Shown here piece after piece: positions 34,801-42,143 of a DNA stretch of 64,000 nucleotides. The notes beneath the pieces are model-generated. The model was not told the DNA's origin. It saw only the letters and a list, made by a program, of their open reading frames with translations, and ran no database searches. The translations under genes were made by a program, and so were the position numbers. The stretch comes from an uncultured Hyphomonas sp. (GTDB taxonomy: Bacteria; Pseudomonadota; Alphaproteobacteria; Caulobacterales; Hyphomonadaceae), in assembly GCF_963678875.1 (NCBI RefSeq), contig NZ_OY787457.1:62001-126000 (forward strand), in the 5' to 3' direction. Positions within the stretch are counted from its first letter, which is position 1; the number at the start of each line of letters is the position of its first letter.

Positions 34801-34944
34801 GTTTCCTGTGACACTGATCGTCGTCGGTGCGACGTCAGGATACTGTGCAATTGGCAGTGTGCGCAGAGCGAGGACGCCTGCAAGCATGATAAGGATCGCT
34901 ATCACCCAGGCGAAGACCGGGCGGTCGATGAAGAACTTTGCCAT
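31810..34944 (-). CDS. RND efflux pump, HAE1/AcrB family
   Basis: A 1044-residue inner-membrane pump of normal AcrB length. It begins MAKFFIDRPVFAWVIAILIM, the usual first helix, and has TLPIAQYPDVAPTTISV. The proton-relay pair Asp-Asp is in LAIGLLVDDAIVVVENVER, followed by VLSAVFIPMAFFPGS and, in the second half, VGLLTTVGLASKNAILIIEFA with the conserved Lys. Twelve helices and two large periplasmic loops are expected. It exports hydrophobic drugs or metabolites with the adaptor and outer-membrane factor encoded on either side; substrate unknown. Confidence 0.96.
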   Translation of the reverse strand: MAKFFIDRPVFAWVIAILIMLAGVLALRTLPIAQYPDVAPTTISVTGNYPGASAQAVENSVTQIIEQQMTGLDGLDYVNSTSSSDGTATITLAFRPGTDPDIAQVQVQNKLSLATPFLPEQVQRQGVTVSKASTGFLLITSLYSPGGTFDQTDLGDYVRSNMYDTVSRLDGVGSVMAFGSPYAIRVWLKPEKLVEYNLMPGDVVQAIRDQNAQIASGALGGAPSVKGQEINVTITLQSLLSTPEQFRNLLLLTTPEGGSVRLGDVADVEMGAENYAFISRFNGYPATGFAVSLATGANALDTAERVKETVEEMSHNFPEDMTYAFPVDSTPFIETSIHEVQKTLFEAIALVFIVIFVFLQSIRASFIPLIAVPVVLLGTFAVLLVMGMSINTLTMFAMVLAIGLLVDDAIVVVENVERVMSQDKLPPRQATIRSMEQITGALVGIAVVLSAVFIPMAFFPGSAGVIYRQFSVTIVSAMTLSVLVAIILSPALCATLLKPSHGEGHSLFSAPARIFNNGFDKLSQAYEAAVARALRRKSVMLVGFAAIVALTGFAFARMPSSFLPDEDQGSYFTLAQLPANATLERTADVMDEVVNYYQTNEEENVQDIFSLAGFSFAGQGQNNGIAFASLKDWSERPGKENSVQAIVGRAMGALSQIDEAQVFAISPPAIQELGNSSGFDLFLQNDGNYTHEEFVNIRNQLLGMASQDPRLFGVRPNSLEDGPQFNINLDYQKAQALGVSISDATNLLSVAFGGTYVNDFIDRGRIKRVYVQGTAIDRMQPDDVGDWFVRTNSGQMAPLDEIASTNWSYGPPQLQRFDGVPAFNIQGSAAPGQSSGVAMAAMEELISQLPDGVGYAWSGLSRQESESGNQAMALYGISVLFVFLCLAALYESWTVPISVLLVAPLGVAGAVAGAQLAGLSNDVFFQVGLLTTVGLASKNAILIIEFARSLENEGRELVQASIEAVRMRIRPVLMTSFAFGFGVLPLALSTGAGAAGRNAIGIIVLGGVIAAMTFSLLFAPVFYVIVRKITNRLSGPDKQAETPA

Positions 34945-34962
34945 CAGACTAACCTGTGTGTT

Positions 34963-36144
34963 TTATTTCGATCCGCCGCGCGTTTCCTGCGCTGCGGAGG
35001 TTTGCTCGCTGGTCGGCTGTGGCTGAACCTTCATGCCGTCGCGGATCGCCTGGAGGTTTGCGGATGCAACCTGTTCGCCGGCATTCAGGCCGGTGAGCAC
35101 TGTCCAGGTGTTATCGGTATTCTGCTCCACGGTGATCCGCCGCTGCTGCACCGTTCCGTCCGCTCCGACGACCATGACTGTCGCGTCACCTGTCGGTGTC
35201 CGGGAGACAACGGACTGGGGAAGGGTCGCGACATTCTCGTAATATCCGGCGATGAATTCCGCGCGGACGAACATGCCCGGCAGGATGAGGTTTTCCGGAT
35301 TGGGAACAACGACCCGCACGGCCACGGTGCCGGCGCTTTCTTCCACATTCACTTCACTGAATTCCAGGTCACCTGAGAGCGGGTAGGGGGTGCCATCGGC
35401 GAGGATGATGTCGACCGGGATGGTGTTCTGTTCCGTGGTCGCGATGTCTCCGTCAGCGATCTGCTGGCGCCAGTTCAGGAGGCGCGCGCTGGAGACGGTC
35501 AGGTCCACATAGATCGGATCGGTTTGCAGCACACGGGCAAGCGGTTCGGTCTGGTTCTGGGTAACCAGAGCGCCCTGCGTGACGGACGAGCGGCCGATGC
35601 GGCCTTCGATCGGTGAAGCAATCTTGGTGCGGGCGAGGTCGATACGAGCCCGGTCCAGCGCTGCTTTCTGGATACCGATGTCCGCTTCTGCCTGGCGAGC
35701 GGAGGCAACGGCCTGATCATATTCCTGCTGGCTGACCGCGTTGATGCCTGCCAGCCGTTCGAAACGGGCCGCGGTTTCGCGGGCGACGGCTGCGGTCGCT
35801 TCGGCGCGGGCCAGCGCGGCTTCGGCGCTGCGGACGGCGGCCGAATATTCCGCGGCATCGATCTGGTAGAGGGCCTGGCCCTTCTTGACGGTGTCGCCTT
35901 CCTTGAACAGGCGCTCGCTGATGATGCCCGTCACCTGCGGGCGGATCTCGGCCTCGGCAAAGGCGCGGGCCCGTCCGGACAGTTCAATCACATTCGGCAC
36001 ATCGGTCAGCCGGACCGTCATGGTCTGGACGACGGGGGCAGGCGGGGCAGCGGCTTGCGGGTTTGCCGTCTCGCCGCCACAAGCGGCAAGCACTAGTGTC
36101 GTGGCAATCAGCAGTGCTGGCAGGCTCTTCTTGGCGGTCTGCAT
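34963..36144 (-). CDS. RND efflux periplasmic adaptor (membrane fusion protein)
   Basis: A 393-residue lipoprotein (signal ending LVLAACGG). The segments of the AcrA family are in order: VIELSGRARAFAEAEIRPQVTG barrel, lipoyl KEGDTVKKGQALYQID, a helical hairpin (SAEAALARAEATAAVARETAARF to AALDRARIDLARTKI), then SPIEGRIGRSSVTQGALV, and a membrane-proximal domain (GDATVMVVGADGTVQQRRITV). First gene of the operon, 18 bases before the pump. Divergent from the TetR gene, with a candidate operator between them at 36186-36203. Confidence 0.95.
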   Translation of the reverse strand: MQTAKKSLPALLIATTLVLAACGGETANPQAAAPPAPVVQTMTVRLTDVPNVIELSGRARAFAEAEIRPQVTGIISERLFKEGDTVKKGQALYQIDAAEYSAAVRSAEAALARAEATAAVARETAARFERLAGINAVSQQEYDQAVASARQAEADIGIQKAALDRARIDLARTKIASPIEGRIGRSSVTQGALVTQNQTEPLARVLQTDPIYVDLTVSSARLLNWRQQIADGDIATTEQNTIPVDIILADGTPYPLSGDLEFSEVNVEESAGTVAVRVVVPNPENLILPGMFVRAEFIAGYYENVATLPQSVVSRTPTGDATVMVVGADGTVQQRRITVEQNTDNTWTVLTGLNAGEQVASANLQAIRDGMKVQPQPTSEQTSAAQETRGGSK

Positions 36145-36185
36145 AAAAGGATCCTTGACGGCAGGTTGGGAGGAGAGCTATCAAA

Positions 36186-36203
36186 ATAGAATGAACGCTC
36201 TAT
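36186..36203. promoter_or_regulatory. candidate TetR operator of the RND operon
   Basis: An 18-base imperfect palindrome, ATAGAATGAACGCTCTAT, with perfect 5-base outer arms (ATAGA/TCTAT) and a central matching G/C pair. It lies between the divergent adaptor gene (start 36144) and TetR gene (start 36264), where autoregulated TetR/AcrR-type repressors normally bind. A promoter for either gene would overlap it. Confidence 0.5.
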
Positions 36204-36263
36204 CTAATGATGCGCTGCACAAAGTCAAGGTGCAGAAGTTTAACGAGGGGGGAGAAAAGACAG

Positions 36264-36884
36264 ATGGGTGAAATGCCCGTGTCCAAGACGGCTGCAAAGC
36301 GGGAAGCGCGGATCTGCGAGATTCTGGAATGCGCCGAAAAACACTTTTCAATCAAGGGCTTCCACGGGGCCGGTATTTCAGGCATTGCCGCGGACTGCGG
36401 TATCAGCGTGGGGCACCTCTACCACTATTTCGGTAGCAAGGATGAGTTGATCCAGGCTGTCGTGAAGCAGGAAATGGGGCGCCAGGAGGAGAGTATCGCA
36501 GACTTCGAGGACCTTTCCCCGGAAAACTTGCGGATCGAGATGGCCGAGCTCGCGACGGATATTTTCTCCACCGACAAGGAGCCCTTCCGGACGGTTCTGA
36601 ACTTTGAAATCCTGGCTGAAGCGCAGCGGAACCCGGATGTCGCTGCGATCCTTCAGCATTATGACACGCAAATGCGCCGCCGCTTTGCGTCCATTCTTCG
36701 CCGGGCAGGGATCGATGATCCTGAGAACCGGACGGAGCTGATCTTCACGATTTTCTCAGGGCTCTCCGCGCGGGCGCTCCGCCATCCGGAGCAGGAACGG
36801 GCTGCGCTGCTGGAAGTGATTAAGGATGTGATCCTGAAAATCCTCGGGGACAAGCCTGTCACGACGAACACAGGCTGCTCCTGA
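36264..36884 (+). CDS. TetR/AcrR family repressor
   Basis: A 206-residue regulator. The N-terminal helix-turn-helix is canonical: RICEILECAEKHFSIKGFHGAGISGIA, then CGISVGHLYHYFGSKDELI. The C-terminal domain is helical and variable (ligand pocket). ATG 36264 has GGGGGGAG upstream; the frame extends to 36207, but that would run through the operator side and adds only basic residues. Divergent orientation to the RND genes implies that it represses them and itself until a pump substrate binds. Confidence 0.9.
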   Translation: MGEMPVSKTAAKREARICEILECAEKHFSIKGFHGAGISGIAADCGISVGHLYHYFGSKDELIQAVVKQEMGRQEESIADFEDLSPENLRIEMAELATDIFSTDKEPFRTVLNFEILAEAQRNPDVAAILQHYDTQMRRRFASILRRAGIDDPENRTELIFTIFSGLSARALRHPEQERAALLEVIKDVILKILGDKPVTTNTGCS

Positions 36885-36901
36885 TCGAGCCGGATGCGTG
36901 A

Positions 36902-37720
36902 TCAGCCCGATTTTCGGGGCTGGTCTCCATCCTGTGTGAATTGCACCGGCTGCTTGGTCTTGAATGCATCGACTGCGTTCGAGAAGTTCTGGGTGTGGGA
37001 CAGGATCACCTGGTTCCGATCTTCCAGCGCAAGGGCGGCTTCAAGACCCGGCGCGTCGATATTCACATTCAGGATTTCTTTCGTCATGCGCAGTGCCAGC
37101 GGGCCGGTCGCCAGCATGTCGGCAACATAGCTGTCGACCGTCGCATCCAGCTCCGGCGGTTCAACGAGTTCCGCCAGCAAGCCGAGCTGCCATGCCCGTT
37201 CCGCGCCCAGCATGCGGCCTGTCAGTAGAAGGGCGTTTGCCGGGCCTGCGCCGATCAGGCGGGGAAGAAGGTAGCTGGCGCCAATGTCACCCCCGCCGAG
37301 GCCGATGCGGATGAAAGCGGCATTCATCCGGGTGTTAGGCGTGGCGAGCCGGATGTCTGACGCCATGGCGAGGCAAAATCCTCCTCCGGAGGCGACGCCG
37401 TGCATGGCGGCAATGATCGGCTGCGGGCATTTGCGCATTGCGAGCGTGATCTTCCCCAGCCGGTGCTGGATTGCGAACTTTTCCGGGAGCGTGCCGTCGA
37501 TGAACCCGTCGGCCTGAGCGCTCGCCAGGTCGAGGCCGGAGCAGAAGCCGCGCCCGGCGCCGCGCAGGACGACAATTCGTACATCAGGCCGGGCGGGAAG
37601 GCCCTCAAAATAGGATAGCAGCCGCATGGTCAGATCGTCGTCCAGCGAATTGAGGCTGTCCGGGCGATTGAGGGTGACGTGTTCAACTTCACCTCTTTGC
37701 TCGATCAGAAGGGCGTCCAT
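36902..37720 (-). CDS. enoyl-CoA hydratase/isomerase family protein
   Basis: A 272-residue crotonase-fold enzyme. It shows VEHVTLNRPDSLNSLDDDL, the CoA-binding/oxyanion segment GAGRGFCSGLDLASAQ, and MHGVASGGGFCLAMASDIR. The region that holds the two catalytic glutamates of true hydratases reads FIRIGLGGGDIGASYLLPRL, with an Asp rather than Glu, so isomerase or another crotonase activity is possible. It converges on the TetR gene and heads a region rich in CoA metabolism. Ribosome binding site upstream of ATG 37720 is AAGGAGACAAAGC. Confidence 0.88.
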   Translation of the reverse strand: MDALLIEQRGEVEHVTLNRPDSLNSLDDDLTMRLLSYFEGLPARPDVRIVVLRGAGRGFCSGLDLASAQADGFIDGTLPEKFAIQHRLGKITLAMRKCPQPIIAAMHGVASGGGFCLAMASDIRLATPNTRMNAAFIRIGLGGGDIGASYLLPRLIGAGPANALLLTGRMLGAERAWQLGLLAELVEPPELDATVDSYVADMLATGPLALRMTKEILNVNIDAPGLEAALALEDRNQVILSHTQNFSNAVDAFKTKQPVQFTQDGDQPRKSG

Positions 37721-37870
37721 CAGCTTTGTCTCCTTGGTCTTTTCCTGCGCACTGGGCTGCAGGCGGGCCGGATTTGAGTTGCCTACAGAATGTCAGAAAT
37801 ATTTACAAATAGGATTTTGACCCTAGAACAGGCCTCATAAACAACCTGCTTGCAAATACGAGGATATGCC

Positions 37871-38476
37871 ATGGCTAAAGTTCTGATCGCCTTCTACTCA
37901 CGAGATGGATCGACAGAGGCTTTGGCGAGGGCCATTTCCGAAGGTGCAACGGCGGCAGGGGGCGAGGTCAGGCTACGCCGGGTCAGGGAACTGGTCGACG
38001 ATGCGACGATGGGCTTTGTTCCGGGATGGAAAGAGTCTGCTGACCGGATGAACGCTGCGTATGAGGCGCCAAGCGTGGCCGATGCCGAATGGGCTGACGC
38101 GATCATCCTTGGTTCACCGACCCGCTTCGGTCTTCTTGCTTCGGAGCTTAAGGCGTTCCTCGACAGTCTGGGCGGTCTCTGGTTCCAGGGGAAACTGGCG
38201 GGGAAGGTCGGGTCGGCATTCACGTCGTCGTCCAGTCTTCATGGCGGTAACGAAATCAACAATCTCACCATGTTTGTGCCCATGGCGCATTTCGGGATGA
38301 TCATTGTGCCTCCGGGCTATGCCGATCCGGCCATGTTCAAGGCGGGTACGCCTTATGGCGCGTCGTCGGTTTCCTATGGCGGCAGCAAGTCTCCGCCTAC
38401 CGAAGACGATCTCGCCTCGGCCCGCTTTCAGGGCAAACGTGTCGTCGAGGTGGCTGGCGCCCTGGCGACGGCCTGA
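37871..38476 (+). CDS. WrbA-like NAD(P)H:quinone oxidoreductase (flavodoxin family)
   Basis: A 201-residue flavodoxin-fold protein. The FMN phosphate loop is YSRDGSTEALA, the second loop GSPTRFGLLASELKAFLD, and the third SSSSLHGGNE with FVPMAHFGMIIVPPGY, as in the WrbA/type IV NAD(P)H:quinone oxidoreductases that carry out two-electron quinone reduction. ATG 37871 (MAKVLIAFYSRDG) is preferred to 37850 because the family starts here and AGGATATGCC precedes it. It lies 26 bases before the HMG-CoA lyase gene, probably in one transcript. Confidence 0.88.
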   Translation: MAKVLIAFYSRDGSTEALARAISEGATAAGGEVRLRRVRELVDDATMGFVPGWKESADRMNAAYEAPSVADAEWADAIILGSPTRFGLLASELKAFLDSLGGLWFQGKLAGKVGSAFTSSSSLHGGNEINNLTMFVPMAHFGMIIVPPGYADPAMFKAGTPYGASSVSYGGSKSPPTEDDLASARFQGKRVVEVAGALATA

Positions 38477-38502
38477 CGCAATTTGTCGAAGGAAGGGGAA
38501 CC

Positions 38503-39384
38503 ATGTCCAGCATCGCCGCCCCGGAATTTGTCGAGGTCTCCCCACGCGATGGCCTTCAGAACGAGAAGACAATTCTGCCTACTGAGCAGAAAATTGCGCT
38601 TGTGAACCGCATGGTGCAGGCGGGTGCCCGCAGAATTGAAGTGGCGAGCTTCGTCAATCCGGCGCGTGTTCCGCAAATGGCAGACGCCGAAGCGGTTGTA
38701 GCAGGCCTCAGGCGGCATGCCGACGTGACTTATATCGGGCTCGTGCTGAACAAGCGCGGGGCTTTGCGCGCACTTGAAGCCGGGCTGCAGGAATTGGGCG
38801 CCGTCTGCTGCGCCTCGGATACGTTCGGGCAGCGCAATCAGGGGCAGGATTCCGGCGGAACGGTCAACACGGCGATCGAGATCATCCGCCTGGCGCAGGC
38901 CAATGGCGTTTCCGGCCAGGCGACGATTGCTGTCTCTTTCGGTTGCCCGTTTGAAAATGCGGTCAGCCATGACCGGGTCGTTGAGATTGCCCGCTCGCTC
39001 GCCGCGGCCAATCCGAGGGAGATCGCGCTGGCCGATACGATCGGTGTGGCTGCGCCCCTGGAGGTGGAGCAACTCGTCGGCCGCGTGGTCACGGCGGTCG
39101 CCCCCATTCCTGTGCGTCTTCATTTTCACGACACGCGGGGAACAGGCATCGCCAATGTCTGGTCTGGGGTGAAGGCTGGCGCGAAGACCGTGGATGCGTC
39201 TGTCGGGGGGCTTGGAGGATGTCCCTATGCCCCTGGAGCGGCCGGAAATGTCAGCAGCGAGGACGTGGCCTATCTGTTCGAGCGGGCAGGGGCGCCCATC
39301 GAACTGGACCGGGCGCAGCTCACCCATACGGCACGTTGGATTCGCGAATTGCTCAGCAAGGAAGTTTCGGATTGCACCGTCTGA
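38503..39384 (+). CDS. hydroxymethylglutaryl-CoA lyase
   Basis: A 293-residue HMG-CoA lyase, which splits HMG-CoA to acetyl-CoA and acetoacetate at the end of leucine or isoprenoid catabolism. The TIM-barrel landmarks are EVSPRDGLQNEKTILPTEQK, RRIEVASFVNPARVPQMADA, LHFHDTRGTGIANV (metal-binding HxH) and the active-site signature GGLGGCPYAPGAAGNVSSED with the catalytic Cys. The ATG has AAGGGGAACC upstream. A methylcrotonyl-CoA pathway is not seen nearby, so it may serve the surrounding CoA catabolism. Confidence 0.92.
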   Translation: MSSIAAPEFVEVSPRDGLQNEKTILPTEQKIALVNRMVQAGARRIEVASFVNPARVPQMADAEAVVAGLRRHADVTYIGLVLNKRGALRALEAGLQELGAVCCASDTFGQRNQGQDSGGTVNTAIEIIRLAQANGVSGQATIAVSFGCPFENAVSHDRVVEIARSLAAANPREIALADTIGVAAPLEVEQLVGRVVTAVAPIPVRLHFHDTRGTGIANVWSGVKAGAKTVDASVGGLGGCPYAPGAAGNVSSEDVAYLFERAGAPIELDRAQLTHTARWIRELLSKEVSDCTV

Positions 39385-39592
39385 TCCGCCGCCGGCCAGG
39401 TGCAGGTGTCGTCACCTTCGGGTGCGAAAGTGCTCAAGCTGCGGGCTCTACGGGTGAAGTTTGCCGAGATCGGAAACAGCTGCGCGCTGTTTTTGCTAGA
39501 TATTTCATTTCGGTGCACAGTGAGGGCTGAATCGGCTTATTGCCAACGACGTGGCGGCAGACGATCACATCCCGGAAAGGTGGGTAAGAACC

Positions 39593-40099
39593 ATGGCTGG
39601 AACTCTCTCGCGCAAGGATGCGGTCGCCAAACCGGCGCCATCGAAATCAAACGAGGCTGAGTTACAGGACCCCCTGCTGATGTGGGAACTCCTGCGCGCC
39701 TTTATCTGGCTGGACAAGGGCCTTCAGCAAAACATGGAGGCACGGGGCTGGCCGCCGCTGTCGCGTACGGAATCCCAGGTGATGCTGCTGGTCTCGGTTG
39801 GCATTGTCCGGCCGATTGAGGTCGCCCGAAATCTGGGGCTGACGCGGCAGGCCATCAATCAGACGCTATCGCAGCTCGTGGACAAGAAGCTTGTCAAACT
39901 GGACGACGACCCCTGCGACAAGCGATGCAAGATCGTTCGTTTCGCACGTGAGGGAAACGCGATGCGGCGAGATGGGGTCAGCATCTTGCGGAGCCTGGAG
40001 GGCGAACTCGCCCGCCGTGGCGGACGGCGGACGCTCGACATGCTCTACGCGATGGAAGATTGGAACTGGGACGCGCCGCCAATTTTCGACAAGCCCTGA
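39593..40099 (+). CDS. MarR-family transcriptional regulator
   Basis: A 168-residue winged-helix regulator. The core reads LSRTESQVMLLVSVGIVRPIEVARNLGLTRQAINQTLSQLVDKKLVKLDDDPCDKRCKIVRF, the MarR recognition helix and wing. ATG 39593 follows AAAGGTGGGTAAGAACC; GTG 39551 would extend it by 14 residues. It converges on the flavin oxygenase gene. It may control that gene or the VOC gene through the palindrome at 41404-41420, but binding is inferred. Confidence 0.83.
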   Translation: MAGTLSRKDAVAKPAPSKSNEAELQDPLLMWELLRAFIWLDKGLQQNMEARGWPPLSRTESQVMLLVSVGIVRPIEVARNLGLTRQAINQTLSQLVDKKLVKLDDDPCDKRCKIVRFAREGNAMRRDGVSILRSLEGELARRGGRRTLDMLYAMEDWNWDAPPIFDKP

Positions 40100-40127
40100 C
40101 GCTGCAGCGCGAAACCGCGCCTGAAGC

Positions 40128-41351
40128 TTAAGCCAGAATGATCGCAGGCGGACGGCCCACGAGCATTTTCCCATGAAGCTCCATCGTCGGGTCCTGGTCG
40201 AAGACGACATGGCAGGAGGCCATGTTGATATCGCGGAAGGCACGCTGGATGGGGGAGTCAGACATGTGTCCGCTGGCGCCGGAGCCCTGTGCCAGCAAAG
40301 TAACGGCATCCCGGCACAGAGACGCGATGTAGGATGACATTGCACGCTGGCGGGCACGGTTCTCCAGCGGTATTGGTGGTGCCATTGCGTCTGCTTCAAT
40401 TTCTTCGGCCAGGACGTCGATCATCCGGGATGCGGTTTGTGCTGCCAGGTCGGCCTTGGCGAGCCGGATCTGGAGCGCCGGATTGTCGATGCTGGTTTGG
40501 CCGGAAAATGTGCTGAGAAAAGTCTTGGCCCGATCAACTGCGTGGCCCGCTGCGCCGAGCGTGCCGCTGACGATTGCCGACAGCGCCGCAACGCAGAGCA
40601 TGGGTGTGAAGGCGGCGGTGTAAACGCTGCTGTCATGGATCTGCGCGCCTTCGGCTTCGCCCGAGCGCGCGGGGGTGGCGTCCATCACCCTGTGGGCAGG
40701 AATGAAGATATTGTCGAACACCACGTCATGGCTGGCCGTCGCGGCCATTCCGGACGTGCGCCATGTATCCACCAGTTTTGTTTCGCTCCAAGGCATCGCG
40801 AACATGCGCACGACGGGGGGACGAGGGGGCTGGCCTTCGCCGGGCGGAACCAGGTCATCCTCCACGATACCGGACACCATGCACCACTGCGCATGAGAAG
40901 AACCCGTTCCCCATTTTGCACGCCCGTTGATGCGGAATCCGCCTTCTTCCCGGCTGGCTCTCACGGTGGGGGCGACCATCACTGGTCCAAGACAAGAGGG
41001 GCCATCCGCGAATATTTCCTGCTGCGCCTCTTCCGGCAGGAGGCACCACATCCAGTTGTGAACCATGTAGAAAGCGAGCGTCCATCCAGTCGATACATCA
41101 AGCGGTGAGAGCGCCTTGATCACTTTCACCATCGACGAGATGCCGAGTTCATGCCCGCCATAGCGTTGCGGGACCAGGATTTCGAACAGTCCTGCATTTG
41201 CCACGTCGGAAATGGTTTCATCGGCCACCCGCCGGTTCTGCTCTGCTGCCTCTGCGCGGTCCGCAATGGCGGGGGCGATTGCACGGGCCTTGTCGACCAG
41301 CTCCTGGGTCAGCTGGGCTGTGTCTCTGATCGGGGCGTTCGTGTCAGCCAT
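40128..41351 (-). CDS. acyl-CoA dehydrogenase-fold flavin-dependent monooxygenase
   Basis: A 407-residue protein of the acyl-CoA dehydrogenase superfamily, most like group D flavin monooxygenases (HsaA/HpaH C2-type hydroxylases). It has LFEILVPQRYGGHELGISSM, GRAKWGTGSSHAQWCMVSG, WRTSGMAATASHDVVFDNIFIPAHRV and a C-terminal HMSDSPIQRAFRDINMASCHVVFD, the ending typical of this group rather than true dehydrogenases. ATG 41351 has an AAGGAACCGAG site; the extension to 41402 would run up to the operator palindrome. Divergent from the VOC gene, a plausible ring-cleavage partner. Confidence 0.85.
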   Translation of the reverse strand: MADTNAPIRDTAQLTQELVDKARAIAPAIADRAEAAEQNRRVADETISDVANAGLFEILVPQRYGGHELGISSMVKVIKALSPLDVSTGWTLAFYMVHNWMWCLLPEEAQQEIFADGPSCLGPVMVAPTVRASREEGGFRINGRAKWGTGSSHAQWCMVSGIVEDDLVPPGEGQPPRPPVVRMFAMPWSETKLVDTWRTSGMAATASHDVVFDNIFIPAHRVMDATPARSGEAEGAQIHDSSVYTAAFTPMLCVAALSAIVSGTLGAAGHAVDRAKTFLSTFSGQTSIDNPALQIRLAKADLAAQTASRMIDVLAEEIEADAMAPPIPLENRARQRAMSSYIASLCRDAVTLLAQGSGASGHMSDSPIQRAFRDINMASCHVVFDQDPTMELHGKMLVGRPPAIILA

Positions 41352-41403
41352 CTCGGTTCCTTTGTTCTCCCTGTGCGGTGCAGAGTGTCGAGTTGGGCTC
41401 AAA

Positions 41404-41420
41404 TGTCAATGTTATTGACA
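41404..41420. promoter_or_regulatory. palindromic operator candidate GTCAA-N5-TTGAC (copy 1)
   Basis: TGTCAATGTTATTGACA is a perfect inverted repeat with 7-base arms and a 3-base centre. It sits between the divergent flavin oxygenase (minus, start 41351) and VOC (plus, start 41552) genes. The core GTCAA-N5-TTGAC recurs at 60981-60995, upstream of another divergent pair. TTGACA within it could also be a -35 element. MarR proteins commonly bind such sites. Confidence 0.5.
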
Positions 41421-41551
41421 ATAATGGCTTTTGGGGGTGAACTCCTGTCGAACAGAAATTCGCCGCACAATACGCAATGGGGTAGTGTGCGAGGCAAAAG
41501 AAACCAACTTGGCGCGCGAACGAGTCGAGCGCGCAATCGGAGGACAACGTC

Positions 41552-42124
41552 ATGTCACTTTCAAAGCTCACGAACATCCATCATGCCGCCTACCGTTGCC
41601 GGGATGCCGAGCAGACGCGTTGGTTCTACGAAGACGTGCTGGGTCTTCGTTACCGGGCAGCCCTGACCTTCGAGGAAGTCTCCGGAACGGACATCAAGCG
41701 CGAGTACATGCACCTCTTCTTTGAGATGGAAGACGGGTCCATGGTGGCTTTCTTTGATGAGCCGTACACAGTCAAACCAGACCAGTTCGAACAGAAGGAC
41801 AGCTTCGACGTTCATGTCGCCTTTGAGATCGACAGTCTGGAAGATCTCGAAGTCTGGAAGCGCAAGATCAAGGACGCTCGCATCAAGTGCGCTGGCCCGG
41901 TTGATCATGGGTTTGTGAAATCGATCTATTTCTACGATCCGAACGGCTATCAGTGCGAAATCACATGCCGTACGCCCGATTATGCGAAGATCCTCGATGA
42001 GGAGGAATCCGAAGCGCGGAAAATCACCAGCGACTGGACGGCGAAGACGCGCAAGCGCAAGGAAGAGTTGTTTGGGGCCGACGCCCTCGACAAGCGGGAA
42101 GTTTCCGAATTCTACCACGCCTGA
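41552..42124 (+). CDS. VOC-superfamily protein (glyoxalase/extradiol dioxygenase-like)
   Basis: A 190-residue vicinal-oxygen-chelate protein with two beta-alpha-beta modules. Candidate metal ligands are in NIHHAAYRC, FDVHVAFEI and YQCEITCRTP, giving a 2-His-1-Glu pattern. The segment FYEDVLGLRYRA and FYDPNGYQCEI are typical. A basic, charged C-terminal tail (about 150-185) is unusual. It may cleave or isomerise the product of the divergently encoded flavin oxygenase. Its ribosome binding site is GGAGGACAACGTC. Confidence 0.82.
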   Translation: MSLSKLTNIHHAAYRCRDAEQTRWFYEDVLGLRYRAALTFEEVSGTDIKREYMHLFFEMEDGSMVAFFDEPYTVKPDQFEQKDSFDVHVAFEIDSLEDLEVWKRKIKDARIKCAGPVDHGFVKSIYFYDPNGYQCEITCRTPDYAKILDEEESEARKITSDWTAKTRKRKEELFGADALDKREVSEFYHA

Positions 42125-42143
42125 TCCGATGCTGGCGGGAGGA